Source: Sequoia sempervirens (lineage: Eukaryota > Streptophyta > Pinopsida > Cupressales > Cupressaceae). From it: a DNA stretch of 64,000 nucleotides. A program made the position numbers and the translations under genes. The stretch spans positions 212,425,590 to 212,489,589 of the forward strand of contig VDFB02358134.1 in assembly GCA_007258455.2 (NCBI GenBank). Direction: 5' to 3'. The stretch's first letter is position 1, and every line of letters begins with the position of its first letter. Below are positions 22,330 through 34,404 of the stretch, piece by piece. The notes under the pieces are model-generated. The model had not been told where the DNA came from, searched no databases, and worked only from the letters and a program-made list of their open reading frames with translations.

Positions 22330-22992
22330 TCCACATTTAAACGTAAACTTGTAATAAATAGGTGTTTCATAGAGTTAGTGACATTGTCCAAGACAAGAAA
22401 ATGGTCAAATAAGTTGCTTATGCCCTTGAAATTTTTTTCTTCTCAATATTGAAGTGGTAGTTTGCACAAACAAACCCACACAAGTGACATCTAATAAAGA
22501 TCAACAAAAGGGTCAAAGACAAGTTTCCATTTGCTTAGGGAAAGCCTTACCTTTCCTATGAACCATGGGCCATCAAGTAAGATCTTTATCAAGTCTTATT
22601 TGTATAAAACATGAAAATCAACAAACTTTTAGGGAGCATTGTAACATCCAAATGAGCCGTATGCTTCCATCTATTAGTTTTCTATCTTCTAACCATGTCA
22701 ATATTTGTATTGATTCCAAAAAATATTCTAACTAAAGTGGAACTTAGCCTATCCATTGATTTATCCATGACTATATCAAGAATCTAGATAGGATCCCTCT
22801 CCACTTTTGCCAATATTGTAAATGAGATGGTTGAACTTAGAATGAGAGGAATCAGAAAAAAGATTAGACCATGATTTAGAGACCAAGAGCCTAAAAATCC
22901 CCTTTTTCTCCCCAAACCCCCAAAGGAATCACATGGGGCCATAGACCTAACCCCAACATTGCCATCCCCAAGAGAATCCTTATGAATGCCTC
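22330..22992 (-). pseudogene. LINE ORF1 remnant with DUF4283-like domain
   Basis: Piecing frames on the minus strand gives the layout of plant LINE ORF1 N-termini: KSWSNLFSDSSHSKFN (about 22830-22880), MDRLSSTLVRIFFG (about 22720-22766), then RWKHTAHLDVTMLPKSLLIF, KILLDGPWFIGKVRLSLSKW (about 22530-22590), LVWVCLCKLPLQY, and FDHFLVLDNVTNSMKHLF (to about 22360). This order of strand motifs around a 'GPWF' box matches DUF4283, found in ORF1 of plant L1-like LINEs. Stops and shifts are frequent. The zinc knuckle and ORF2 (endonuclease, RT) are not seen. Confidence 0.6.
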
Positions 22993-25430
22993 GAAAATAC
23001 ATCTATCACAATATTTCTTGCACAAGCTCCTGCAAAATTTCACATCCTTTCTCTAGCAAAGATTCTCACCTATTTTCCATTCCACAAGTTAATTAGTATC
23101 AAATGAGCCTAACATTAAATTGCTCTTTTACATAATTATTTTATGTTGCAATCTATTAGTAAATGTGACTTTAACATTACAATTTGTTAAGATTTTGTAA
23201 TCAACTAATTTCTTGTATCATCAAACAATTTTACACTCAAATCATCAATGCCAATTTAAAACATCATCCATACTAGTAAAAAATATCCTATTTTTATTTA
23301 AAAATCTACCTTTTAACCATAACCAATAATTCTACTAGAGTTGATAATTAGCCAATAGGCTTTCCCTATGGACTTGCAAGTCCAAAATTGATCGGTAAAC
23401 CCGTCTCATGTTTGAAAACAAGATTTATTAATCGTTAAACCACTGTTGAGTTGCCAGAAAACAAGTTTCAACTGCTGCTAAATCAACTACCATTTAATAG
23501 TAAAATCCTCCAAAATAGCATGTGAAATCTTCAAAAATCTCACTTATCGTGTAAAAGCCACATACATATTGATTTGATGACAACTTTCCTTTTTCATTTG
23601 CATTGCTTTATGTTTAAAATTTGCTTTCAAATATTCAAAATAAAAAAATTATTTAAGTGGAAAAATCTAGATTTGTTTAATTTTATTTTTGGAGACATTG
23701 AAAATTGACCACTTTCAGTTGGTCAATTTACCCATAATTCAACCAATTTCATATTCTCTATATTAATTAAATAATACCCTATTATTTAATTAATATTCAT
23801 TATCCCTTATCTCTTTATCCTAATCTATTTCCTCTATTTTCCTAAATCCTAGCCTAAGGTAAATAATTTAATTGTTTATCTACATCCTACTTTACTCCTT
23901 CTATCCCATAAATAATGCTTAAAATGTTACATCCTCCATCACTTTCCATTAACCACTAATTCTAATTCTAATCCCCACCTAACATACCCACTAAACATGT
24001 GCACACACTTAATCCTTGATTAAGTGGGTCAACCCCCCATCACATCAATCACATGGGGCTTATACCTTCAAAGGTACAATCTCCCTCTCAAACCCTCTCC
24101 TTGTGCCACTTGGCACAATCTTGTGGCTTGAAAGATCACCCCTCATCTCCATCATTGATCTTCAATTCTCAATCCTAGCCCTCCATCCAAAATCATCCAA
24201 TCTATATATCCAAACACAACCATTTTTCATCTTTCTCACCCATTTTTCACTGGAGTGTCGTTATGTTGCCGGATTTTCGAGTGAGCACACATCCAAATCG
24301 CACATCATGGGAAAATCTACACAATAAGAGGCTTCATATGCTGGTTTGAGATCTTTATCGCTCAATCTTGAGTGTTTTGTTTGTTTTTAGTCTTTTGTTT
24401 GATTTTCTTGCATTTTAGTAGATTAAAAACACTGCACACGATTTCATTTCATTATTTAGCACTATTATTAATTGTTTAATCCATACGTACTTTTGAACAA
24501 ACACGTACTCTCTAACATATTAACATATGCATATTTTCTATCGACGTAATCCTTGAACCTCTTTTAAGTGCAAATGCTAATATAAAGACTTGTGATGCAC
24601 AAAGTTTGAAAGCTACCATAATAAAATAATAAAATGGGGCTGGGCACCTTCCCAGGCCAAGAGCTTCAAATGATATTCTAGAAGTTCATTGATAACAACA
24701 ACCATTACCCCCACCCCCATAAAGAAGAAGAGCTTAAGATTCTTGTGGTTAATGATAGTGATTTTTCCTCCAAACTTCGTTGACAGATGATTGGCAGACA
24801 AATAAAATCTCGTGAATGGTATTTCATTTTTTATGGCAGTAGTACAGTAGTACTGCTTTGACATCGACTTCTTCCAAACCCTTAAAAACAAGAGTACATG
24901 GGTGGGCCTTCATTACCTGCCTTTCACATTCCATGCTATATGCTCACTCTACAAAGCTTCAGATTTTTTATCATATCACCATCTTTTTCTTCAGAGTTTG
25001 CTCGACCACATGAATGCAATTCGACAGATTCAAAATATCTGATCTGGAGTAAATTCCACATACCATTTTTTATCTCTGATGTGACTCAGAGCTAATAATG
25101 ATACTTTTGTAATGTATTTCAGTGGCGGACTAGCATTGGTTTTCAGGATAATCAGACATGACCAATCTATTTCAAAAGAATCCATTTGTACAACTTATGA
25201 ATATGAAAGGAAACAAATCGTAATATTATTAGAAAGAAACTTATTAACTGCAGATTGCTTTAATGACCAGATGTCGATTTCTTTCGGTATTAAAATATTT
25301 TGATTAAGAGAATAAGGGAGTTCATCATCAAGTTTTTTTTGGTGGTCGTTGAATAAGACTAAAATTAAAACTAGAATAATGGAGTCTATCATTCTATCGA
25401 TTATCTTTGACTTCGATAAGTAGGAGAGGA
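22993..25430. other. Intergenic DNA, no gene seen
   Basis: AT-rich. A CA-rich part at about 24000-24310, with TATATATCC and 'gagtgtcgttatgttgcc', looks like an LTR promoter region, but I find no partner copy or boundaries. The open frames at 24016-24327 and 24613-24891 match nothing I know. Confidence 0.45.
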
Positions 25431-25735
25431 AAATTCACCGCCAACAAATTCATCTCCAACAATTCATCGTCAACAATTCATCGCCATGACAAATTCATCT
25501 CGTGGAAAATTCACCGCCAGCAAAATATTGCTGGCGGTGAATTTTCCACGAGATGAATTTGTCAAATATTGCTGGCGCTGAATATTGCTGGCAGTGAATT
25601 TTCCACAAGATGAATTTGTCAAATATTGCTGGCGCTGAATTTTCCACAAAATGAATTTGTCATGGCGATGAATTGTTGGAGGTGAATTTGTTGGAGGTAA
25701 ATTTGTTGGCAGCGAATTGTTGACAGCAAATTTGC
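25431..25735. repeat. Long inverted-repeat array with perfect 36-bp hairpin
   Basis: 25488-25523 and 25528-25563 are exact reverse complements (36 bp) around a 4-base AATA loop. The right arm unit (GCTGGCG-TGAATTTTCCAC-AGATGAATTTGTC) is repeated twice more in direct orientation, with small changes, at 25567-25620 and 25625-25661. Outer arms also pair: 25437-25490 with about 25660-25712 (the ATTCATCGCCATGAC block and its complement). The whole could fold into one long branched hairpin. No coding potential. This is structure expected of a foldback or MITE-like element. Confidence 0.75.
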
Positions 25736-27780
25736 CTGAAACCAGATTTGGGTATGTAGTTTTTGAGTCAAACTCATTGGTTCATATTTCACAAGTAGTA
25801 GTTCATAGGGAGTCATCTCTAAAGAAATCGAATGGCCCACTTAGCGTTCATTGCATTTAGGTGATGTTCATAAGGGTGAAGCATTGAGACATCTATCCCA
25901 ATACTACTCCAACTCAAACACTTAACTATGAAATTTTCACCAAAAACTAAACCCACTATCTTTGACCTTGTAAACGTTAAAATAAAATAGCCAATCTTGT
26001 TTGAAAGGCTTGGGAAGCATTAAACCTTGAATTTATAGTGGATTAGGTATTTAAGAGTGATTATGTGTGATTTTTTTTTGGGCAGGGTGTCAACCTTTGG
26101 AAGTGACATGATGTTTACTTTTCTTAACGAGTGTTCCTAAAGAGTCGCATCTTTCAATATGCATTGGATCCCATCACAAAATGATCCTATCAGATATAGT
26201 GACGTTAGAAAGTGACCTCACGTTAGATATTTTGTTCCTGTAATACTGTTCAATAAAAAATCTGCGACATATTATATCGCGTACAGTTTTGTGAAAGTAA
26301 TCTAAGCATGTGGCTGACATCATTTATACGTTTGGTTTGTTACTGGTCATTCATTAGGGTTTTAAAAACACTCTGCGAGCCAAATTATTTTACAAAAATG
26401 TAATTTAACCTTTGAAAGAAAATGAATGATAGCTAATGTTCGTTCAATTGCAGGGATCTCCAGCAGGAGATTTGAATCATAGTTATATTGAATAAAAATA
26501 ATACAAATGTATCACCAACTATTAATTTTTCTTTCATATGGTATAATTATGAGTTATCATTATGTGTTAAATAAGCGGGTAATATAGTTTAGTCTAATGG
26601 ATTGCGTGACAATGATATTTATGTATACATATTATTTTTTGAGCGTTTTGTTTATTTTGAGAAAATATTTTAATATGTATATATTGATAAATGATGCTAT
26701 ATCATATAAAGTTGAGTTAATGTCTTTAGTCTTTATTTATATACATACTCTAATACATTTTTCGTTTAGTAATCTAGTATAGACGAGGGACTCTAATGAA
26801 GACTGGTCTAATCTAGCAACTCACACACAAACTACACAACGTATATAATAATGGAAACAAAATTTAAAAATACAATAAATTTATTAACTACCTATAACAT
26901 CATACAACTTGCTTACAAAATTACAAAGAACTATAATAACTAAAGCAATTTCATGTGGCAAAAATTATCTCACCATCCTCTCAATTGTTATTTTACATTC
27001 AAGGTGGGCTTCATTCTTCTCCTTTTCAATCAAGATTGTTCATCCTCTTCTCTTAAAATGTCATATCTCTCATGCTCGAACATCACTATTCATAATTTTG
27101 GGTAAAGGTGTGTTGTACACAGGTTACATAATATTTATAATGTAAAATTAATATTTATTTGTCATACATCTAGAGAATCTAGTGATGTAGAATCCCATGG
27201 GTTAGACATTATTGGGGTCATTTTGTATGTTTTTGATAAGATAAGGTGGGAAAAGGCTCCCAAGAGTTACAGAAACATCATTAAACTAAAATACGGCTAA
27301 AAAATAAAACGATGTATTAACACAACAAAGATGGAGCTAACAACAAAGCATAATAAAAATTGACAAACTAAAAAAAAAGCAACCTGGGTGATCTTCATAT
27401 TGTGGAGGCTCATAAGAGTGTTCCACTCATCTAAAATCTAGATCAACTTCTGGTTCCACTCCTCCAAGTCATGATTCTCATTGTTTTTCTTTGCCTCATA
27501 TTTTCTTCAACTTCTTTGCTTTGTGTCTCTTCTCTAGTTTCATTTTCCTTCTATTGTACTCCTCATGTAGGATGCCCATAGAGGTGGTCAAAAACTCCAT
27601 AAGGTATTTAGTGATTGTTGTGCATGTTTTGCACACACGTCTCGCTGTAGGCAGGGACCTTCCTTTTTTCGCTCCTGACAGGCTGCTTTGCTCCTGTCTT
27701 GTTTTGTGTGCCCCATTTTCCAAGCCCAAATTGGTCATGTGCCTTCAAACGATCAAATTCCCCTGACCAAATTCACCTAC
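25736..27780. other. Intergenic DNA, no gene seen
   Basis: AT-rich with only short frames. No domain, repeat pair or RNA gene is recognised. Confidence 0.5.
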
Positions 27781-27854
27781 TTGGGGTATTCAAATCCTCA
27801 GAGAAATGAAGTCATCCATCCCCTTTTTGCCTTTTGTCTTGTTCCTCCTGTTTT

Positions 27855-28400
27855 GGAAACATCTGTGGACCCCCGTCGCTCCGGTTTCCACATTTTTTAC
27901 TTTGGGGGTAGCTTTTTGGTGGATTTGGGATGTGTTTGAGGTGCTTAAATGAACTGCCAAAGTTTCGTCACTGTTCCGTAAAGTTTCGGTGGTTTCAGAA
28001 TTTTCCCTCCGGAATTCCCTTCCTCTTTGGTTGTTTGGAAACATCTGTGGACTCCTGCCGGTCTGGTTTCCACATTTTTGACTTTGGCGCCAACTTTTTG
28101 GTGGATCTGGGATGTGTTTGTGGTGCCTAAGTGAACTGCCAAGGTTTCGTCAATGTTCCGTTAAGTTTCGATGGTTCTGGAGCTTCGTCCCTCTTTGGTT
28201 GTTTTGGAAATATCTGTGGACCCCTGCTGGTCCGGTTTCCACATTTTTGACTTTGGGGCCAACTTTTTGGTGGATCTGGGATGTGCTTGTGGTGCCTAAA
28301 TGAACTGCCAAAGTTTCGTCAATGTTCCGTTAAGTTTCGGTGGTTTCAGAGCTTCGTCCCCCTTTGGCTATTTTGGAACATCCGTGGAGCCCCAACGGCC
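27855..28400. repeat. Tandem repeat, ~169-bp unit, about 3.1 copies
   Basis: The block GGAAACATCTGTGGA restarts at 27855, 28037, 28206 and (as GGAACATCCGTGGA) 28375, so the periods are 182, 169 and 169 bp. The first unit carries 13 extra bases near 28000-28020. Each unit continues with GGTTTCCACATTTTT, ACTTTGGGG, TTTTTGGTGGAT and AAGTTTCGT. It lies upstream of a TATA box at 29068 and may be the U3 part of a large LTR. Confidence 0.8.
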
Positions 28401-30113
28401 CGAATTAATGTTTATGGTCCAAATGAGCTCCAAATATGAATATTATGATCTTTTGATGATGCATGGATGGATCTAACAAGGATTTTGCAAGATTTGACTA
28501 ACATTTTCCTTGATTTGTGTATGAAAGCACTTACGACACTTCATATACGCAGGATTCAAGGAGCCTACTACAGGTCCGTCAGGAGACCCATTGAGAAAGA
28601 TGAACAAGGAATACGCATATCTCCTCTCACCATTCATTTCATGATCGCCTCTCCCACTAGCACCCACCAATAGGGTTGGCATTAGAAGAAGGCTTGTGCC
28701 AAGAAAGTCAAGGACCAAAATGCAAGGGGGTGGCCTTGAAGAAAGCATAAGAGAGTTGTCTGACCGAATCAGGGGCAACCAATCCATTGATGCCAATCGT
28801 CGACGGGCTCGTTTGATCCAAGGAAGAGCACTGCAAACACATCAAGTAAGAAGGCAACTTTCAAGCAGTTTCAGCTACAGTAAAAGGGCAATAAGCTAAA
28901 TGAAAAAATTGCTACAACACCTGGGCACTAGATGACAAAACGGGGAAAAGACAAGGAATGTATTTTTAATTGTTGAATATTGGGGGGTAGGTGAAACCCT
29001 AGTGTAAATCAAATCTGGGCCACACAATGTAATTTAATCCTAGCCATTCATTTGGGCTTTGGAAAACTATAAATAGGGGCTTGCCCCTCATTTGTAAGGG
29101 TTGAAGAGTTGTTGTAAAAGGCATTTGCAGCAATAGAAGACAACATTGCATGATTTTATGGATGTTTTCTTTGATTTTTCTAATCTTGCATGCATGGTTC
29201 TACCTTCCATAGCAGTTTTAGTTGTAGATTCTTGAATGGAGGTGATAATGGAGATTGCTGTTTTGGTATTTGATGAACTTTCAGCCCATACTTTTAGCAC
29301 TTGTTGATGACAAACTGCTGTGTAAAGTTAGCCCAGACTTCTTGATTTCAATGCTGCAACTTAGTTCAATCGCATGTGCATGATGTGCATGTGCAATTTG
29401 AAAATATGCAGTCCTTAGAAGATTGTACTGGTTTTGTGCAACTATAGGTTTCTCTTGGCCAAGCAAAACCTAGTTTAGGGAGTTTGTCTATTGTAGCAGC
29501 CTCCATGATCACTATTCATTTGTAGTTTCAGGTCTAGGAATCTTTTCTCTTCCCTGCCCTTTTTCCTTTTTTTTAATGAGTGACCTATGCTGAGGTTCAT
29601 TGCACATTGTAAAGCTAAATCCAATGATAAAAATGGAGTTCAAGACTGTTGTTTGAACCTACAGCAAACGCACAACTTTTCTATCTTAAAAACTCCATTT
29701 GCAAACCCAACTTCCCATGCTTTGTAACTCATCTATAAGTCTGCCTTGTGATTCCAACAAATCACATCAAACAACTGAGATATTCCAAGCATTGTCAAGA
29801 CCTGACATTAGAGACCTTGGGATAGTGTTCTGCAATTTGATTGTGGAAGATTGTCTTTCAAGAGAGGTAGTGCACCTACGCACTGTCTGTGTTGAGAAGT
29901 GCATAAAAAACACATCAATAATGATCAAGAGAATCGAGACCATAGAGTCCTCAAGCTAGGTAATTCTATTCCCCATCAAGTCAAGTTTTTCCTCTTCGAA
30001 ACTGCATTTTATCTTTTATTTTCTAGGTTCTCTCCATCTAAAATTATTCCACTTGATGGTCATTATTCTCCTTCTATTCACTTTTTCCATTTTAAGAAGG
30101 TTTTGAAGGGGGT
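28401..30113. other. Probable LTR/leader region of an unidentified retroelement
   Basis: Holds a strong promoter-like block: CTATAAATAGGGG at 29067-29079, followed by TTGCCCCTCATTTGTAAGGG, the layout of plant LTR U3/R junctions. I cannot find the partner LTR, a primer-binding site or coding sequence. The short frames at 28473-28796, 28696-28899 and 29699-29959 match nothing known. Confidence 0.4.
29068..29075 (+). promoter_or_regulatory. TATA box in LTR-like region
   Basis: TATAAATA followed by GGGGCTTGCCCC, which forms a short inverted repeat just downstream. The setting resembles core promoters of plant gypsy LTRs. There is no expression evidence. Confidence 0.5.
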
Positions 30114-30900
30114 TTAGAGTTTTGGACCTACAAAACAGAGTTGGTCTCCAAAAACACCTCCTTGTCATGACTTTTGGTAGAGTTAGAAAACACCTCAAAA
30201 TATAGATCCTTAGGGAAATGATAGCTTTGGTCTATATCTTTTTCTTCACTATCTTCCCCAAAATCTAGGACCACTTGGTGGACACTAGTATCCTTCTCCT
30301 TTTCTTCTTTCCTAATTTTATTTTTCATTTCCTATTGATTCATAGTAGCAATTCTCATAGATCTTTTAGAATTTTCTTTTTGATTTTTCTTGTTTTCAAC
30401 TTCATCCATTGCCTCTTTCTCTTCGCCTTCTCTTACCATAATCTTGAGTATTTTTTGAGTTAGTTGTGTCTTCTTCTCCCATTTCCTCATTACTGAGTTG
30501 TTCCTTTGGAGGGGAACACACTATTAAATACTTTTTATATCCAAATTGGATACTTTCAACACAATTCTCAACTCTCAAAAGGGCCCCTTTCCCTTCTTAT
30601 TTTCCCCTGTTTGAGTCACTTTCTTTTGAATACTCTGAGGGGATTTCAACTTATCACTTTTTCTAGAGTTCTTCTAAGGGAACTCAACTTCTCTAACTTC
30701 TTTCGAGTGTTGAACAAGGGTGATGTGGGATTCCAACCTAGGATAAACCTTACCCTTAGTACCAAATTCAACAATGCTCATATGATTTAAAGAAAGATGT
30801 TTTTTCTATGGATTGTATTAGTATAGACAAAGAATGTGGTCTTGATGTAGAGTAGGAATATCTCCATTGAGAATATAATCTTTTACGAAGGTCAAGATAT
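30114..30900 (-). pseudogene. Charged ORF1-like remnant (possibly LINE)
   Basis: The minus strand is unusually rich in Lys/Glu/Ser in broken frames: MKNKIRKEEKEKDTSVHQVV (30128-30328), EKEAMDEVENKKNQKENSKR (about 30330-30430) and, upstream near 30880, YLDLRKRLYSQW, which faintly recalls the FDLRKGLP motif after DUF4283 in plant LINE ORF1. No zinc knuckle or catalytic domain is readable. The LINE assignment is a weak inference. Confidence 0.3.
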
Positions 30901-30913
30901 AAAAAGGGAAACA

Positions 30914-30984
30914 TGTTGAACACACAAAATACTGAGAGGGGGAAGGGGGGTGTGAATCAGTATTCTACAAAACCATTTGATTAC
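30914..30984 (-). repeat. Inverted end fragment of a copia LTR
   Basis: TGTTGAACACACAAAATACT and the following GAGAGGGGG...TGAATCAGTATTCTACAAAACC are the reverse complement of the LTR end at about 42333-42390. Homology stops near 30984, so only the terminal ~70 bp remain, in the opposite orientation. Confidence 0.65.
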
Positions 30985-31068
30985 TGGGTAGGTACATAAA
31001 GATGGGTAGCCAATTTGTGGCCAATTTACTTTTTCATCCTGAAATAGCGAAAACACGAATGCATTTAT

Positions 31069-31413
31069 GCTTGGTAATGACCAAGCTTATGATCGGTCAT
31101 TACCAAGCCATAATGCGAGTGCGTTATAACGCCCTCACATTATGGTTTAAATTTCAAAAAATGTGCGCATTTTGAGTTCAAAAAATGTGCATTTTTTGAA
31201 ATAAAAAAAACATTTCCAAAATGCAAGTGCATTATAACGTGCTCGCGTTTTGGTCTACATTGAATTTTTTTTCTTCTCTTTTTCTTGTCTCTTTCTTCTT
31301 GTTATCCTTCAAGGAAACTATATACATGAAATAAACATTTAAGTATAAGTTGGCATTTACATATGGACATTTACTTTCTTATACTTTAAGTTATATTTCA
31401 TGTATATAGTTTC
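31069..31413. repeat. Cluster of palindromes and stem-loops
   Basis: Four consecutive inverted repeats. 31069-31082/31095-31108 is a perfect 14-bp stem. 31108-31126/31127-31145 is a 19-bp palindrome with 2 mismatches. 31216-31234/31235-31253 is a related 19-bp palindrome with several mismatches, all transitions. 31314-31349/31378-31413 has 36-bp arms with a few mismatches. A smaller 11-bp one (TTCAAAAAATG) lies between. No coding sequence. Confidence 0.7.
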
Positions 31414-31566
31414 AGGATGTTTGAAAGTGGTTTTGGATCTCTAGGAGTTATAATGCAAATTCTAGTTTTTGGAAGATCTCAAAAATTTTAGACTTAGTCA
31501 AATTTCAGTAATCAACATGCCAAATTTCAGTAATCAGGAGGTCAAATTTTAGTAATCAGCAAGTTG

Positions 31567-32412
31567 TATCATCTTCTCTCTATCTCACTCATTTTTTATC
31601 CCTTATTCTCTAGAGCTCTCTCTCACACTCTCCTTTCCTCTATACTTCTATCTATCTAACCTCTCTCTCCCCCTCCATCCATCCCTCCTTTCCTCCTTCC
31701 CTCCTTCCCTCTCTAATTTTCTCTATCTCCCCCCTCTCTCTCTCTTCCTTCCTCCCACCCACCTTCCCTCTCTACTTCACTCTATCTAACCTATCCCTCT
31801 CTACCTCTCTCTCTCTCTCCTCCTCTCTCTCTCTCTCTCTCTCTCTCTTCCCTTCATCCCAACCACCTTCCCTCTCTGCTTCTCTCTGTCCTAACCTATC
31901 CATCTCTGCCTATCTCTCACCCTCCCTCCTCTCTCTCTCAATCTCTCCACCTTCTTCCTTCCCCCCTCTCTCTCTCATTCTCTTTATCACACTTCTCTCT
32001 CTCTCTATCCCTCCCTCCTCCCCTCTCTACTTCTATCTATCTCTCTCCCTCCCTCCCCCCCTCTCTATCTCTCCTTCCCTATATACTTTTGTCTACCTCT
32101 CTCCATCTCTACCTCTCCCTCCCTCATTCCCTCTCCCTCTCTCTTAATATCCCAACCTTCCTCCTTCCCTTTGTGTTTGTCTATCTCTCACACTCGCTCC
32201 CTCCCCCATCTCTCTCTTTGGTTTAGGCTTTATGGTTTATGGTTTATGGTTTATGGTTTAGGGTTTAGGCTTTATGGTTTATGGCTTAAGCCTTAGGTCC
32301 AACCCCTATCTCTCCCCCTCTCTCTCATTCTATCCCTCCTATCCCTCCCACCCCCTCTCTCTCTTAGGTATATCTCTCACTCCCTTTATCTCTCTCTCAA
32401 GTATATATCTCA

Positions 32413-32457
<45 letters not shown>

Positions 32458-32576
32458 GTCTCTCCCTCCCACCTAACAAGAGAACACACTCTCTCTCTCA
32501 CCCCTTCCTTTTCTTCCTCCAAATTCTCTCCCTCCCACCCTAACTAGAGAACACACACACTCTCTTTGTCTCTCTA

Positions 32577-32634
<58 letters not shown>

Positions 32635-33318
32635 GGTCTCTCCCTCCCACCCCCTCTCCCTCTCTCAAGTCTCTCCCTCCCACCCTAAATAGAGAATCTA
32701 TCTCTCTTCCTCTCAGCCCCTATATCTTAGGTCTCTCTCTACCACCCCCCTCTCTCTCAAGTCTCTCCCTCCCTCTCTCAGAGTCTCTCCCACCCTAACT
32801 AGAGAACTCTCTCTCTCAAGTTTCTCCCTCCCACCCTAACTAGAGAATTTTATCTCTCTCTCCCTCCTATCTCCCTCTCTTCCTCTCCCTCTCTCTCCCT
32901 TTCTCCCTCTCTCTCAGGTCTATCCCTACCACCCCCTCCCTCTCTCTCAATTCTATCCCTCCCAACCCCTCCCCTTCTCTCAAGTCTCTCCCTCCTACCC
33001 CCCCTCTCTCTCTCAAGTCTCTCCCTCCCACCGCCTCCCTTTCTCTCAAGTCTCTCCCTCCCACACTAACTAGAGAACACACACACACACACTCTCTAGT
33101 CTCTCCCTCACACCCCCTCGCTCTCTCTCTCTCTCTCCATCCCATCTCTATCTATCTATCTCTCTCTCTCTCTCCCACTCCCTCTCTCTCACTCCTACCC
33201 CCTCTCCATGTCTCAGGTCTCTCCCTCCCACCCTAACTAGAGAATGATCTCTCTCTCTCTCTCACCCCCTCTCCCTCCCACCCTAACTAGAGAAATCTCT
33301 CTCTCTCTCTCTCTCTCA
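31567..33318. repeat. Polypyrimidine tract, (CT)n and CTCCCTCCCACC repeats
   Basis: About 1.75 kb of almost pure pyrimidine on the plus strand. Includes long (CT)n runs (for example 32413-32455, 32581-32630) and a minisatellite of CTCTCCCTCCCACC plus CTAACTAGAGAA. Open frames here on either strand are artefacts of composition. The tract resumes at 35848 after an inserted element. Confidence 0.9.
32217..32298 (+). repeat. Degenerate interstitial telomere-like repeat (G-rich strand)
   Basis: GGTTTAGG, TTTATGG (five times) and TTTAGGG units in a row: variants of the plant telomere unit TTTAGGG embedded in the CT tract. Confidence 0.65.
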
Positions 33319-33597
33319 TGTTAGAAACCAAAATCAGATTTGCAAACCAGAATAGACCTTCCATAGAAAAGAAAAATGAAAAAGTAGAGATTTGCAAAAG
33401 ATGTGCAAATTGATATATTCGAAGTACCAAATATTATAAGAGATTATTTGCTTTATAAAAGCAAATATGCATAAACCTAATCTTATCTTGAGCAACAAGA
33501 TAGTTCGATAAGATAAGGATAAAACCTATAACTTAGGAATTAAATATGCCTAAGTAAACTTATGCAAAAGCGTAATTAAATATTAATTACACCAACA
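33319..33597 (-). repeat. 3' LTR (279 bp)
   Basis: Same length as 35569-35847 and nearly identical to it (AAAATGAAAAAGTAGAG versus AAAACGAAAAAGCAGAG). Differences are mostly transitions. Confidence 0.9.
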
Positions 33598-34404
33598 CCC
33601 CCCCCATAAGTGCAACTTAGGGAGAAACAAATTATTATGCAAATATGAGTCCCAACAACAAGGCCTGATCAGGTACTCATGTACAAATGCAAAGAGAGAG
33701 AAAACCCAGTGGGAAAAACCCCCCCTCAGTGAGATGAAATGCTGCGAAGAATCACTGGAAGAACTCTGAAGAAGCAACACTAGAACCCAAAATCCGGCAA
33801 GCAAGGAAAGATACTTCTGTTTGCAAAATACCATATCAGAATCACAAATGCAATAGTAGACACGATGCCAAGGAACACTAGAAATTCACATACTGGATCA
33901 ACCCTGGAATCTGTAAGCAACAGTAGATGAAAGGATGAAAGGACCCATAATGATGACAAATCTGGAAGTTGTGTCTCTCAAAGCCAATGCCAAACTGAAA
34001 CTAAAACTTCCCATAGGATGGGTACCATCAAGATTCTGGAATATTAACCATAAAAACATGGTCCTCAAATGAGAAAGATCTCAACCAATGAGGATCAAGA
34101 ACCATAAAATCCCAATGTGAAGTGTGAACCGAAGCAAACCAAAGATGTGTCCAACTAAGCAAGAAAGAAGCTAAAAGGAGATAATAGGAAACCAGAAAAA
34201 ATCATGCGAGTTGTCACCAATACAAAAGATGGATGCAAGAACCCCCATTAATGGAACTTTATATTAGTTCGTTATTACAATACCCAATGATTGCAGAAGG
34301 AGATAATGCAAAACTATAGAAACATAAGCGAAAATGCAAACCTAGTGCACGAAACAAAAACAAATGCATGCATATAAAAATGTACAAATATTTTGTCAAT
34401 GACC

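Noticed and set aside
32867..33145. Arg/Glu/Gly-rich 92-codon frame in the CT tract
   Set aside because: A translation of the GA-rich strand of a simple repeat.
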